DNA of 64,000 nt from Bacillus rubiinfantis (GTDB lineage Bacteria; Bacillota; Bacilli; Bacillales; Cytobacillaceae): the NCBI GenBank assembly GCA_000752035.1, contig CCFE01000018.1, forward strand, positions 434,001 to 498,000, given 5' to 3'. A program made the translations under genes and the position numbers. The notes beneath the pieces were generated by a model. It saw nothing but the letters and a program-made list of their open reading frames with translations. It made no database searches and had not been told where the DNA came from. This document shows positions 53,540 through 63,153 of the stretch, piece by piece. Numbering within the stretch: the stretch's first letter is position 1; each line of letters begins with the position of its first letter.

Positions 53540-54661
53540 ATGGTGAATCAAGAACGTCTGTTACATGAGTTTCTCGAGCTTGTCCAAATTGATTCAGAAA
53601 CAAAATTCGAAGCGCAAGTTGCTAAGGTATTAAAACAAAAATTTATTGATTTAGGTTTAGAGGTTTTTGAAGATGATACCATGGCTGTTACCGGACATGG
53701 TGCTGGCAACCTGATTTGCACCCTTCCCGCTACTAAAGAAGGAGTCGATCCGATATATTTTTCCTGCCATATGGATACGGTAACACCAGGAAAAGGAGTT
53801 AAACCATCTGTGAAGGATGGCTATGTAGTAACGGATGGTACGACGATTTTAGGTGCTGACGATAAAGCCGGTATTGCTGTGATGATTGAAACAATCCGGC
53901 TGTTAAAAGAACAAAACCTGCCACACGGATTAATCCAATTTGTAATTTCAGTTGGTGAGGAATCAGGACTGCATGGAGCAAAGGCCATTGACCCAGCACT
54001 TCTACAAGGAAAATACGGCTATGCTCTTGATAGTGACGGCCTAGTAGGCAATGTTGTCGTGGCCGCCCCGACACAGGCAAAAGTAACGGCAACGATTTAT
54101 GGAAAAACAGCTCATGCCGGTGTTGCCCCTGAAAAAGGTGTATCAGCGATTACCATCGCCGCAAAAGCAATCGCAAAAATGCCGCTAGGACGAATTGATT
54201 CGGAAACAACGGCAAATATCGGCCGGTTTGCAGGCGGACAGGCAACAAATATTGTCTGCGATCGTGTCGATATCTTAGCGGAAGCCCGTTCACTTGTCCA
54301 AGAAAAAATGGAAGCTCAAGTAGGAAGAATGAAGGAAGCGTTTGAAACCGTGGCAGCTGATATGGGTGGAAAAGCGGAAGTTCAAGTTGAAGTTATGTAC
54401 CCAGGTTTTAAATTTGGTGAAGGCGACCAAGTCGTTGAAATTGCTAAAAAGGCAGCTGCCAAAATCGGCCGGGGCTGTGAATTGCAGCAGAGCGGCGGCG
54501 GCAGTGATGCCAACATCTTTAATGGCTTCAACATTCCAACCGTAGTTCTTGCTGTAGGCTATGAGGAAATCCATACAACAAATGAGCGGATGCCGCTGTC
54601 GGAACTGTACAAGCTGGCAGAAATGACATTAGCTGTTATTGACGAAGTGGTAAATCAGTAA
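53540..54661 (+). CDS. yqjE: M20 peptidase YqjE (peptidase T-like)
   Basis: 373 residues: metal-binding SCHMDTVTPG, GADDKAGIAV and VGEESGLHGA, a dimerisation domain (about 180-290, including KTAHAGVAPEKGVSAI), and the C-terminal ESGG-like SGGGSDANIFNG. These are the two-zinc residues of M20 exopeptidases. The family includes peptidase T, which cuts tripeptides. ATG 53540 follows GGAGGAG. Name follows its place between yqjD and polY. Confidence 0.88.
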   Translation: MVNQERLLHEFLELVQIDSETKFEAQVAKVLKQKFIDLGLEVFEDDTMAVTGHGAGNLICTLPATKEGVDPIYFSCHMDTVTPGKGVKPSVKDGYVVTDGTTILGADDKAGIAVMIETIRLLKEQNLPHGLIQFVISVGEESGLHGAKAIDPALLQGKYGYALDSDGLVGNVVVAAPTQAKVTATIYGKTAHAGVAPEKGVSAITIAAKAIAKMPLGRIDSETTANIGRFAGGQATNIVCDRVDILAEARSLVQEKMEAQVGRMKEAFETVAADMGGKAEVQVEVMYPGFKFGEGDQVVEIAKKAAAKIGRGCELQQSGGGSDANIFNGFNIPTVVLAVGYEEIHTTNERMPLSELYKLAEMTLAVIDEVVNQ

Positions 54662-54673
54662 TATTTTAAGGGA

Positions 54674-54704
54674 GAGCCTGCAACTTTGTAGGTTCTTCTT
54701 TTTT
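54674..54704 (+). terminator. Terminator after yqjE
   Basis: GAGCCTGCAA (54674-54683) pairs with TTGTAGGTTC (54686-54695), two G-T pairs, followed by TTCTTTTTT. Confidence 0.75.
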
Positions 54705-54745
54705 GGTATAATAATAAAAGAAGTGGTAAGTAAGGATGTGTCGCT

Positions 54746-56029
54746 ATGAAAAGAGAGATGTATCCAAAAAACGGCCGTGTGATTTTACATGTTGATATGA
54801 ATAGCTTTTACGCCTCAGTAGAGATGGCCTATGATGCCTCTCTTAAGGGGAAGCCACTGGCAATTGCCGGCAATCCTGAAGAGCGCAGAGGAATAATTGT
54901 AACCTGCAGCTATGAGGCAAGACGATTTGGTGTAAAAACAACGATGCCGCTGTGGGAGGCTAAAAAACTCTGCCCGCAATTGATTGTCAAAAAGCCAAAC
55001 TTTAATCGCTATCGGACGGTCTCAATGGCCATGTTTGAGGTTTTACGCCAATTTACACCACTAGTCGAGCCTGTATCCATTGATGAAGGTTACCTGGATA
55101 TAACAGATAGCTTTGAACTCGGCACACCAATCGAAATTGCCAAAAGCATTCAGAATCGAATCCTTGAACAGCTTGACCTGCCATGCAGTATTGGCATTGC
55201 CCCAAATAAATTTTTAGCTAAAACGGCTTCTGATATGAAAAAACCGCTAGGGATTACGATTCTGCGCAAACGTGATATTCAAGCAGTTCTTTGGCCCCTT
55301 GCAACCAATGAAATGCATGGGGTCGGCGTAAAAACGGCGGAAAAGCTTCAAACAATTGGAATCTTAACGATTGGTGATTTAGCTAATGCTAATGAGTTGC
55401 AGCTTAAATCACTTCTTGGCATCAATGGTATTCGCTTAAAAGAGCGAGCCAATGGAAAGGACGATCGTCCGGTCGACCCTGAAGCGATTGAGGAGTTTAA
55501 AAGTATTGGCAATTCTACCACACTTCCGCGCGATGTTACGAATCAGCAAGAACTTTTTCATGTGTTGGAGTCATTAGCAGAGACTGTCTCTATTAGGATG
55601 AAGCGAAAAAATGTCCTCGCGGCAACGATTGGTATCACTATTCGCTATAAGGATCGTAAAACGATTACGAGAAGTAAACGGCTTGCCAATCCCATTTCAA
55701 GTAAAGAAGAGTTTGCTGACAAAGCTAAGCAGCTGTTTTTAAAAAACTGGAGTGGAGACCCGGTACGGTTGCTGGGAATTACTGGATTTGATTTAGTGGA
55801 GCACGATCATGCCTATAAGCAGCTAGATTTGTTTTCATATGAAAAAGAAGCCCAAAAGGAACCGCTGCTACACACGCTCTCGAACCTAAGGGAAAAATAC
55901 GGCAAGCATATTATTGAAAGTGCTGGACTGCATCAAGTCGATTCCAAGGACGATGTCGGAACTGCCACTAGCTTTAACAAGGATTTTCTCCGTTCATTTC
56001 CACATCATTCTGAGGAAAAAGAAAAATAA
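54746..56029 (+). CDS. polYI: DNA polymerase IV (Y family)
   Basis: 427 residues. Translesion polymerase with catalytic acidic residues in LHVDMNSFYASVEMA and SIDEGYLD, a fingers/palm region, thumb with two HhH motifs (LATNEMHGVGVKTAEKLQTIGI; LLGINGIRLKERA) and the little-finger domain. The C-terminal region carries QLDLFS, a beta-clamp-binding motif. ATG 54746 follows a weak AAGGATG. I see no LexA box (CGAAC-N4-GTTCG) upstream, so SOS control is not evident. Confidence 0.92.
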   Translation: MKREMYPKNGRVILHVDMNSFYASVEMAYDASLKGKPLAIAGNPEERRGIIVTCSYEARRFGVKTTMPLWEAKKLCPQLIVKKPNFNRYRTVSMAMFEVLRQFTPLVEPVSIDEGYLDITDSFELGTPIEIAKSIQNRILEQLDLPCSIGIAPNKFLAKTASDMKKPLGITILRKRDIQAVLWPLATNEMHGVGVKTAEKLQTIGILTIGDLANANELQLKSLLGINGIRLKERANGKDDRPVDPEAIEEFKSIGNSTTLPRDVTNQQELFHVLESLAETVSIRMKRKNVLAATIGITIRYKDRKTITRSKRLANPISSKEEFADKAKQLFLKNWSGDPVRLLGITGFDLVEHDHAYKQLDLFSYEKEAQKEPLLHTLSNLREKYGKHIIESAGLHQVDSKDDVGTATSFNKDFLRSFPHHSEEKEK

Positions 56030-56068
56030 GCTTCACAGCTGGCAGCAGCAATGTGAAGCTTATTTTTT
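56025..56068. terminator. Bidirectional terminator between polYI and zwf
   Basis: AATAAGCTTCACA (56025-56037) pairs with TGTGAAGCTTATT (56052-56064), followed by T; the mirror A tract lies on the left for minus-strand zwf. The left arm overlaps the polYI stop. Confidence 0.85.
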
Positions 56069-56098
56069 AGTGTATATTCCTCGTGAACTGCCCTGAAG

Positions 56099-57595
56099 TT
56101 ATCTGCAATTCTCTACTTCCAAATCTGTAATCGGCCACCAATGGTATCCGTCTTTTTCAAGAAGTCTATCTGCTGCTTCTGGACCCATTGAGCCGGAAGG
56201 ATAGTTAGGGAAGTCTGCCTTTGTTCTTGCCCATACTTGTGAAATTTTATCGACAAATGCCCAGGAATAGGCAACTTCATCCCAATGAGTAAAGTTGGTT
56301 GCATCACCGCGCATACAATCGAATAGCAGTTTTTCATAGCCTTCCGGCGTATTCATCGTATATGTCCCTGAATTGGAGAAGCTTAATTTCACTTCCTGTG
56401 CATTGAGATGGCCTCCCGCTTGTTTGGCGTTCAAGTGGAGCGTCAGGCCTTCTTCAGGCTGGATATGAATCACTAAGAGGTTCGGATTAAGCATCTTTTC
56501 CGGTTGATAATACAAATTCATCGGAATATCCTTAAACTGAATGACTACTTTTGTAGACTTAGTTTCCATTCTCTTTCCGGTGCGGATATAAAACGGTACG
56601 CCAGCCCAGCGAAAATTATCAATCATGACTTTTCCAGCGACGAATGTTTCGGTATTGGACTCTGTATCAACCATCGGCTCATCGCGGTATTTTGGTACCT
56701 GTTCACCATTAATAATTCCTTCACCATATTGTCCGCGAACAAAATAATCACTAATTTCATGGCTTTCAATTGTCCTTAATGAACGAAATACTCTTACTTT
56801 TTCGGAGCGAATCTCATCGGTAGTTAAGCTAATGGGTGGTTCCATTGCCAAAAGTGCCACGATTTGGAGCATATGGTTTTGCAGCATATCTCGCAGGGCA
56901 CCGCTTGAATCATAATACCTTCCTCTTTCTTCAACACCGAGAGTTTCACTTGAAGTAATTTGAATATTTGAGATATAGCGATTGTTCCAAAGCGGTTCGA
57001 AAATCGCGTTTGCGAAGCGAATTACTTCGATATTACGCACCATCTCTTTCCCTAAATAATGATCAATCCGGTAAATTTCCTCTTCAGAAAAAGCGGTTCT
57101 GATTTGTTTATTTAATTCTTTCGCAGATTCTAAATCATGTCCGAACGGTTTTTCGATGACGAGACGTTTATAACCTGTCACATCTGTTAATCCATCAGCT
57201 TTCAAATGGAGGGCAATGGTACCAAAAAATTCAGGTGCCATGGCTAGATAAAAAATTCGATTTCCATTTAGGTGATAATGTTCGTCAATCTCGTCGGCAA
57301 GTTTTTTCAAGGAAATATAAGAGTCGGAATCAGATACATCATGGGACTGATAGTAAAAATGGGAAGCAAATTGATCAAGATTGCCTTTTTCACCTAATGC
57401 TGCAGCAACGGATTCTTTCACAGATTGTTGGAAGCCATCATTAGACAGCTGCCTTCTTGCTACACCAATCACGGCAAATTGTTCAGACAGTTTCCCGCGT
57501 TCAAATAAACGGTATAGTGAAGGGAAAAGCTTGCGCTTGGCCAAATCTCCGGTTGCTCCGAAAATCATTATTAATGAAGTCATGTTTGGTTCCAC
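56099..57595 (-). CDS. zwf: Glucose-6-phosphate 1-dehydrogenase
   Basis: 498 residues. It oxidises glucose 6-phosphate with NADP to start the oxidative pentose phosphate route. NADP site IFGATGDLAKRKLFPSLY, catalytic RIDHYLGKE, and RWAGVPFYIRTGKRM. GTG 57595 is chosen, 10 bases after AAAAGGAG; the ATG four codons later is an alternative. In B. subtilis gnd is nearby; it is not in this window. Confidence 0.95.
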   Translation of the reverse strand: MEPNMTSLIMIFGATGDLAKRKLFPSLYRLFERGKLSEQFAVIGVARRQLSNDGFQQSVKESVAAALGEKGNLDQFASHFYYQSHDVSDSDSYISLKKLADEIDEHYHLNGNRIFYLAMAPEFFGTIALHLKADGLTDVTGYKRLVIEKPFGHDLESAKELNKQIRTAFSEEEIYRIDHYLGKEMVRNIEVIRFANAIFEPLWNNRYISNIQITSSETLGVEERGRYYDSSGALRDMLQNHMLQIVALLAMEPPISLTTDEIRSEKVRVFRSLRTIESHEISDYFVRGQYGEGIINGEQVPKYRDEPMVDTESNTETFVAGKVMIDNFRWAGVPFYIRTGKRMETKSTKVVIQFKDIPMNLYYQPEKMLNPNLLVIHIQPEEGLTLHLNAKQAGGHLNAQEVKLSFSNSGTYTMNTPEGYEKLLFDCMRGDATNFTHWDEVAYSWAFVDKISQVWARTKADFPNYPSGSMGPEAADRLLEKDGYHWWPITDLEVENCR

Positions 57596-57788
57596 GATAT
57601 GGTTACTCCTTTTCTAGATGCAATATGTATTGTTGAACAAAAATAATAGTAGCCGTTTCTTTTAGATTTCTCAACTAGTTTGATTTACATGTATAGAAAT
57701 GCTTGTTTATCAAGAACAAGAACTTGGGTAATTAAAATGCCTTATGGTATAGTAACCATATTGGATACTCGTAAACGGAGGGTTTAAT

Positions 57789-58712
57789 TTGAATATTTTC
57801 TTTTTAGGGACTGGAGCGGGCATGCCGGCAAAATTGCGAAATGTAACTTCAATCGCGCTTAAATTGTTAGAGGAACGTGGTGCTGTTTGGCTGTTTGATG
57901 CAGGGGAAGCTACGCAGCATCAAATTTTACATACATCAATAAAACCGCGGCGGATTGAAAAGATATTTGTGACGCATCTTCATGGTGACCATATCTATGG
58001 TCTGCCTGGTCTCTTATCCAGCCGTTCTTTTCAAGGCGGGGACACGGAGGTTACTGTTTACGGACCTAAAGGGATTAAGGAGTACTTACATATCAGTTTA
58101 GCGGTCAGTCAAACATTTCTTAAATACCCCTTAACGGTTATTGAAATTGAAGAAGGTGTTGTCTTTGAAGATGAGCAATTCATCGTGGAGGCTCGTTTGC
58201 TTGACCATGGGATAGCATCTTACGGTTATCGAGTCATTGAAAAAGACAGACCTGGTACCCTGCTTGCCGATAAACTGCAGGAAGCAGGGGTGCAGCCAGG
58301 ACCTATTTTTAGAAAAATAAAAAATGGTGAAACGGTCACATTGGGTGATGGCCGGGTAATTAATCCGAGCGAGTTTGTGGGACCGGTACAGAAAGGGAGG
58401 ATTATCACGATTTTAGGTGATACACGTTTTTGCCAAAATGCGATTAGTCTAGCTAGGGATGCAGATTTACTAATTCATGAAGCTACCTTCTCAGCAGGAG
58501 AGGAAATGCTAGCAACTGATTATTTTCACTCAACCACCTTGCAAGCTGCTAAAGTTGCAAAACAAGCAGGCTGTAAACAGCTTTGTTTAACTCACATCAG
58601 TTCACGCTATGACCGTGATGCTTGGGGAAATCTTGTGACTGAGGCGCAAGGAATCTTTCCTAATACCGACATTGCAGCAGATTTTAAGGAAATTACCGTT
58701 CGCTCCAGTTAG
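57789..58712 (+). CDS. rnz: Ribonuclease Z
   Basis: 307 residues, the length in B. subtilis. It cuts the 3' extension from tRNA precursors lacking encoded CCA. The metallo-beta-lactamase motif is THLHGDHIYGLPG, with H in LDHGIASYGY, D in LGDTRFC and the late H in LTHISSRYD. TTG 57789 follows GGAGGG. Monocistronic with its own terminator. Confidence 0.95.
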   Translation: MNIFFLGTGAGMPAKLRNVTSIALKLLEERGAVWLFDAGEATQHQILHTSIKPRRIEKIFVTHLHGDHIYGLPGLLSSRSFQGGDTEVTVYGPKGIKEYLHISLAVSQTFLKYPLTVIEIEEGVVFEDEQFIVEARLLDHGIASYGYRVIEKDRPGTLLADKLQEAGVQPGPIFRKIKNGETVTLGDGRVINPSEFVGPVQKGRIITILGDTRFCQNAISLARDADLLIHEATFSAGEEMLATDYFHSTTLQAAKVAKQAGCKQLCLTHISSRYDRDAWGNLVTEAQGIFPNTDIAADFKEITVRSS

Positions 58713-58744
58713 AAAAGCACTCACCTCCAAGGTAAGTGCTTTTT
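58713..58744. terminator. Bidirectional terminator between rnz and namA
   Basis: AAAAGCACT (58713-58721) pairs with AGTGCTTTT (58735-58743), with ACCT/AGGT extending the stem. It stands 5 bases before the end of minus-strand namA. Confidence 0.85.
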
Positions 58745-58749
58745 CGCTG

Positions 58750-59769
58750 TTATACCCAACCGCGCCCGTACTGCTTTGGTGCTTCGATGGTGGCGCCAAG
58801 TTCTTTTGCGGCTGTACGCGGCCAGTAGGGATCACGTAATAATTCACGGGCAAGGAAGATTAAATCAGCCCGATTATTTTGCAAAATTTCTTCCGCTTGG
58901 ATTGGCGAGGTAATTAAGCCGACTGCTCCTGTTGCAATCTCCGCACCGTGTTTAATCTTATCCGAAAATGGAACTTGATAGCCTGGGTACACATTGATTC
59001 GCGCGGGGATAACTGCACCGGAACTGACATCAATTAAATCAACACCCTGCTCTTTCATCCAGTTGGCAACTACTATGTAATCCTCGGGAGTTAATCCACC
59101 CTCATGATAGTCATGTGCCGAGATGCGAACAAACAGCGGTCCATCCCAAACGGTTTTCACAGCATCAATGACTTCACGAAGAATCCGGTAACGATTTTGG
59201 GCTGTTCCGCCATATTCATCACTTCTTTTGTTCGAAAGCGGCGAGAGAAACTGATTGAGTAAATATCCATGTGCTCCATGAATTTCAATTACATCAAAGC
59301 CAGCTTTTTTGGCGCGTTCTGCCCCTTGTTGAAAAGCTTCGATGGTTTCTTTTATGTCGGCCTTTGTCATTTCTTTTGGAGTTTTCGCTGACTCATTAAA
59401 GGCAATGGCAGAAGGGGCAATGATTTCTTCTGTTAATTCCGCCTTTCTGCCAGCATGCCCCAGTTGGATACCGATTTTTGTTCCATGTTCTTTAACAAGT
59501 CCGACAAGCTCTTGGAAACCGTTAATATGCTCGTCACTCCAAATTCCTAAATCTTGTGGTGAAATTCGACCTTGAGGAGTAACTGCGGTGGCCTCAACGA
59601 TAATCAAACCCACCTGTCCAACAGCCCTGCTGACATAGTGAGTGCGATGCCAATTTTGCAGATGGCCATCTTCGTTATGGCTGGAATACATGCACATTGG
59701 TGACATCACGATACGATTTTTGAATGTGACCCCTTTTATTGTATAAGGAGAAAATAATTTAACAGTCAT
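58750..59769 (-). CDS. namA: NADPH-dependent old-yellow-enzyme NamA
   Basis: 339 residues, a FMN TIM barrel of the YqjM class. MSPMCMYSS carries the flavin-tuning cysteine and the FMN contacts; HGAHGYLLNQFLSPLSNKRSDEYGG is the family signature, and YGRGWV closes the chain with the arginine finger typical of YqjM dimers. It reduces alpha,beta-unsaturated aldehydes and ketones and nitro-compounds. ATG 59769 follows AAGGAGG. It is 94 bases after proI on the same strand with no clear terminator between. Confidence 0.94.
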   Translation of the reverse strand: MTVKLFSPYTIKGVTFKNRIVMSPMCMYSSHNEDGHLQNWHRTHYVSRAVGQVGLIIVEATAVTPQGRISPQDLGIWSDEHINGFQELVGLVKEHGTKIGIQLGHAGRKAELTEEIIAPSAIAFNESAKTPKEMTKADIKETIEAFQQGAERAKKAGFDVIEIHGAHGYLLNQFLSPLSNKRSDEYGGTAQNRYRILREVIDAVKTVWDGPLFVRISAHDYHEGGLTPEDYIVVANWMKEQGVDLIDVSSGAVIPARINVYPGYQVPFSDKIKHGAEIATGAVGLITSPIQAEEILQNNRADLIFLARELLRDPYWPRTAAKELGATIEAPKQYGRGWV

Positions 59770-59863
59770 CTTTATACCTCCTTTAGAAAGTTGACCACTT
59801 TTAGTATAGCAAATGTCTCAAAAATCATGTGTTATCCAGCCTTAGCGATTTTTTTGAGGTGCT

Positions 59864-60697
59864 TTAATGCACTTTGAGTTCTAAACGCAGTGACTCTCCC
59901 ATCGTTTTTGACCTTGCCGCAGCTGCTTTAATACAGGAAATAAACGCTCGCTGGACCTCGTTATCTTCAAGTACTTGAACCCCAGCCTCCGTCGTTCCAC
60001 CAGGACTAGTTACGTCCAGCCTTAGCTGTTTTGCTGACTTGGCTGAACTTTTGACCATTTCGGCAGCGCCAATTAAGGTTTGAACAATCAACTCCTTAGC
60101 AATTTGTTGCTCTAAGCCAATTTCACGTGCACTATTTTCCATTGCTTCAATCAGGTAATAAATATAGGCAGGGCCGCTTCCTGATAGTCCTGTTACGGCA
60201 TCCAATTGCTTCTCTTCGACAAAGGTAGCAAGTCCGACGGTTTCAAATAGTCTTTGGATTGTTTTTAGTTGCTTTTCTGTAACGCGTTGATTCACAGCAA
60301 TAGCCGTTGCCGATTTCCCGACGGCTGCCGAGGTGTTTGGCATCGCTCGCGCAATCGCAAGCGATTTGCCCGCAAGCAGTTCAATCGTTTTTAGCGAAAT
60401 ACCAGCGAGAACGGAAACGATTAGCATTTCTTCCGTCACATACTTGCGAATACGTTCCATTACCGCAGCGGTATCCTTAGGCTTAACTGCCAGGATGACA
60501 ATATCAGCACCTAAAAACAGCTCGCTGTAATCATAGGAAGTGTTAACACTATAATCTGTTTCTAAATACTGTAATCTTTGTTGGTTAGCGCGGTTGGTCA
60601 CCCAAATATCTTCGCTCTTGATAAATTGATTCACAATCATTCCGGATATCAATGCTTCGGCCATTGCACCGCCGCCAATAATTGCCATTTTTTTCAT
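59864..60697 (-). CDS. proI: Pyrroline-5-carboxylate reductase
   Basis: 277 residues. It makes proline from pyrroline-5-carboxylate with NAD(P)H. The Rossmann loop IGGGAMAEALISG, RAMPNTSAAVG and the C-terminal GSGPAYIYYLIEAM and TSPGGTTEAGVQVLE are the family signatures. ATG 60697 follows AAAGGAG; the 60727 start would lie in the leader. Expression is set by a T-box leader with a proline codon. Confidence 0.94.
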   Translation of the reverse strand: MKKMAIIGGGAMAEALISGMIVNQFIKSEDIWVTNRANQQRLQYLETDYSVNTSYDYSELFLGADIVILAVKPKDTAAVMERIRKYVTEEMLIVSVLAGISLKTIELLAGKSLAIARAMPNTSAAVGKSATAIAVNQRVTEKQLKTIQRLFETVGLATFVEEKQLDAVTGLSGSGPAYIYYLIEAMENSAREIGLEQQIAKELIVQTLIGAAEMVKSSAKSAKQLRLDVTSPGGTTEAGVQVLEDNEVQRAFISCIKAAAARSKTMGESLRLELKVH

Positions 60698-60725
60698 AAA
60701 ATTCGCTCCTTTTCCTCGCATATAC

Positions 60726-60977
60726 AAAAAGACCTTTCATCCGTAAAGGACGAAAGGTCTTAACTTCCGTGGTACCACCTTCATTGACCCTTACAAAAAA
60801 ACTAAGGGTCTACTCGAACCCGTTAACGCCGGACTACGTTAGGTTTTGCCTAAATGCTCATAAGGTAGGTTCAATCTGGAAGAGGGCGGTGAAGCCTTTC
60901 AGCCTATGGAGCTTCACTCTCTATCGCCATTCCTACATTTACTGGCCTTACTCATTGCAGAAAAGATTAAAGTTTTA
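60726..60977 (-). promoter_or_regulatory. T-box riboswitch sensing uncharged tRNA-Pro
   Basis: On the minus strand the T-box sequence AGGTGGTACCACGG (complement 60767-60780) is followed by a terminator, GACCTTTCGTCC pairing with GGATGAAAGGTC (60731-60759) and a T run (60726-60730). Stem I has AGAGAG-type bulge sequence and the specifier loop reads GAACCTACC; the specifier CCT (complement 60867-60869) is a proline codon. Uncharged tRNA-Pro would stabilise the antiterminator and allow proI expression. Proline T-boxes before proI are known in Bacillus. Confidence 0.9.
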
Positions 60978-60983
60978 CTAGTG

Positions 60984-61013
60984 ATTATGCTCCATAAATA
61001 GTTTGTCTGTCAA
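60984..61013 (-). promoter_or_regulatory. Sigma-A promoter of the proI T-box leader
   Basis: On the minus strand, TTGACA (complement 61008-61013) and CATAAT (complement 60984-60989) are 18 bases apart, just before the T-box leader. The rest of the gap to yqjQ (61014-61144) is AT-rich with nothing firm. Confidence 0.75.
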
Positions 61014-61144
61014 GGACTAAAATACATAATGTTTAGATTTTTCTAAAATATTTAGGCGCATGACATTAGCATGAAAAATCGTTACACTTTATTTATATGT
61101 ACGATCGTGAATCATATCACTCTAGAAAATAAGGGGTTTACAAT

Positions 61145-61942
61145 ATGGACAGAAGAACATTAAACGGAATCAATATTGTCATTACAGGGGCATCTGGTGG
61201 AATCGGCGCAGAAATGGCGAAACTCTGTGCTGCTAGGGGAGCGAATCTTGTGTTGCTTGCCCGGAGCCTTGATAAGCTAAAACAGCTTGAAACTGAGCTT
61301 GAAGCTCAATATCTGGTGTCAATCGATGTTTTCCAACTTGATATTTCTAACACAATGCAAATTCAAACTGTTTTTCAACAAATTTCAACTGTCATGGAGC
61401 GTATCGACATCCTTGTCAATAATGCTGGATTTGGGATCTTTCGTGCTGCCCACGAGGCGTCAATTTCAGAAATAAAAGAAATGTTCGCCGTAAATGTAGT
61501 TGGATTAATGGCATGCACAAGCATGGTATTACCGCAAATGCAGGCAAGACGTTCGGGCCAGATTATTAATATTGCCTCACAAGCCGGAAAAATTGCCACG
61601 CCAAAATCAAGTGTGTATTCTGCTACAAAGCATGCAGTTCTAGGCTATTCCAACGCTTTAAGAATGGAGCTTTACGATTATAATATCGGTGTAACCACTG
61701 TAAATCCCGGACCGATTGCGACAAACTTTTTTGAGATTGCTGATGAACAGGGGACATATGTGAAAAATATGCAGCGGTTCATGCTGCAGCCAGAGTATGT
61801 TGCCCGGAAAATCGTTGATAGCATGTTAACGAATAAGCGGGAGATTAATCTGCCGCGCTGGATGAACCTTGGCAGTGTGGCTTTTGTGTTATTCCCGCGA
61901 ATGTTTGAGCGCGTTGGCAGACGAGTGTTGAATAAGAAATAA
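61145..61942 (+). CDS. yqjQ: Short-chain dehydrogenase YqjQ
   Basis: 265 residues, a classical SDR. Cofactor loop TGASGGIGAEMAKL, NNAGFG, active-site Ser in NIASQAGKIATPKSS and the YSATK Tyr-Lys pair. The C-terminal basic segment (PRMFERVGRRVLNKK) is typical of the DltE/YqjQ branch that may lie at the membrane. The substrate is unknown. ATG 61145 follows AAGGGG. Runs opposite to its neighbours proI and the aminotransferase. Confidence 0.88.
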   Translation: MDRRTLNGINIVITGASGGIGAEMAKLCAARGANLVLLARSLDKLKQLETELEAQYLVSIDVFQLDISNTMQIQTVFQQISTVMERIDILVNNAGFGIFRAAHEASISEIKEMFAVNVVGLMACTSMVLPQMQARRSGQIINIASQAGKIATPKSSVYSATKHAVLGYSNALRMELYDYNIGVTTVNPGPIATNFFEIADEQGTYVKNMQRFMLQPEYVARKIVDSMLTNKREINLPRWMNLGSVAFVLFPRMFERVGRRVLNKK

Positions 61943-61964
61943 TGTCAAAACATCTATTGAAAAA

Positions 61965-61994
61965 AAGCGGGCACTTCATGTGCCCGCTTGAAGC
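61965..61994 (-). terminator. Terminator of the aminotransferase operon (minus strand)
   Basis: AAGCGGGCA (61965-61973) pairs with TGCCCGCTT (61981-61989); on the minus strand a run of six T follows, so it mainly ends the minus-strand transcript. It may also stop yqjQ. Confidence 0.8.
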
Positions 61995-61998
61995 TTTA

Positions 61999-63117
61999 TT
62001 AATCAAATTGCCGTAAATAATCTGATAATGCTGCCAGTCCTTTTTTCAGCGTTTCTGTATGTGTGCAATAGCCTAGACGAGCATGCTTAGGAACGTCAAA
62101 GCGGTTACCTGGCACTAATAAAACTCCCTTTGTTTTTAACAAATCGATGCAAAATTCCTCTACGTCAATTGGAATATCTAATTTAATAAAAGAGGTAGAT
62201 ACTGCTTTAGGGAACACGAGAGAAACGCGTGGTTCATTCGCGACCCACTCTTGTAAGATTTCAAGGTTTCGAAACACTATTTCTCTGTTTCGTTTTAGCA
62301 CCGCTTCTTTGTTCTTTAAGGTATGGACGGCGATAATATCATCGATTACACCCGCACAAATCATCGTATAATCACGATATTTCCTAAATATGTCGGCCAC
62401 TTCTCGATTGCTCGCTGTCCAGCCAACACGAACCCCCGGTACGGAGAAGGTTTTAGATAAACTATTGGTTGCAATTCCTTTATCATATAAATCCACTATC
62501 GAGGATACCTGTACAGTTGGATCTAATGGTTTATACACTTCATCAACTACTATATAGGCATCAACTTCTTTAGCAATGGTAACAATTTGCTTCAACACGT
62601 CATCATCAAGAACAGTCCCTGTTGGATTGTTGGCATTGTTGAGACAAATCATTTTTGTATTTGGGCGAATCATCGCCTTTAGTTCCTCAATATCTGGCAT
62701 CCATTCCTGCTCTTCATTGATTTCCCATAACGTTACATCAGCCCCTAAGGAGCGGGGGATATCGAATAATTGTTGATAACTCGGATGCATGGCAATTACA
62801 TGGTCACCAGGTTCAATTAAGGCATAGAGAGCCAAAAGATTTGCACCTGTTGCCCCATTTGTTTGTAAAATATTTTCTGGAGAGATATTCCTGTATAGCT
62901 TACTTACTTCCTGTTTAAATTCAGGTGAACCCTCAATCCAGCCGTAATTCATTTTTACTTTAAACAGATTTTCAAAGAATTCTTTTGGGTCAGTTCCATC
63001 AATGCTAATAATTTCTTCTAATGTAAACGAAGCGATGGAACTTCCGGCAATATCATAAATCGCATCATTTTCCCAGACATTTAACCATTCTTCAACCCCA
63101 AAATTGGCAATTTTCAT
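61999..63117 (-). CDS. arcT: ArcT-like PLP-dependent aminotransferase
   Basis: 372 residues, fold type I (class I/II). NGATGANLLALYALIEPGD, NNANNPTG, the aspartate in DEVYKPL, and the PLP lysine in TNSLSKTFSVPGVRVGW, then GYCTHTETL. It resembles aminotransferases linked with arginine-ornithine antiporters. The natural amino acid is not determined here. ATG 63117 follows a weak GAGG site. It is 36 bases downstream of the antiporter gene, so likely one operon. Confidence 0.75.
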   Translation of the reverse strand: MKIANFGVEEWLNVWENDAIYDIAGSSIASFTLEEIISIDGTDPKEFFENLFKVKMNYGWIEGSPEFKQEVSKLYRNISPENILQTNGATGANLLALYALIEPGDHVIAMHPSYQQLFDIPRSLGADVTLWEINEEQEWMPDIEELKAMIRPNTKMICLNNANNPTGTVLDDDVLKQIVTIAKEVDAYIVVDEVYKPLDPTVQVSSIVDLYDKGIATNSLSKTFSVPGVRVGWTASNREVADIFRKYRDYTMICAGVIDDIIAVHTLKNKEAVLKRNREIVFRNLEILQEWVANEPRVSLVFPKAVSTSFIKLDIPIDVEEFCIDLLKTKGVLLVPGNRFDVPKHARLGYCTHTETLKKGLAALSDYLRQFD

Positions 63118-63153
63118 GTTGAAAGCCTCTTTTCATTGATTTATTAAACTCAA

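Noticed and set aside
58602..58853. Minus-strand ORF across the rnz-namA border
   Set aside because: It runs through the terminator and the ends of two genes; a shadow frame.
60769..60981. Plus-strand ORF of 70 codons
   Set aside because: It is the antisense of the T-box leader and has no ribosome site.
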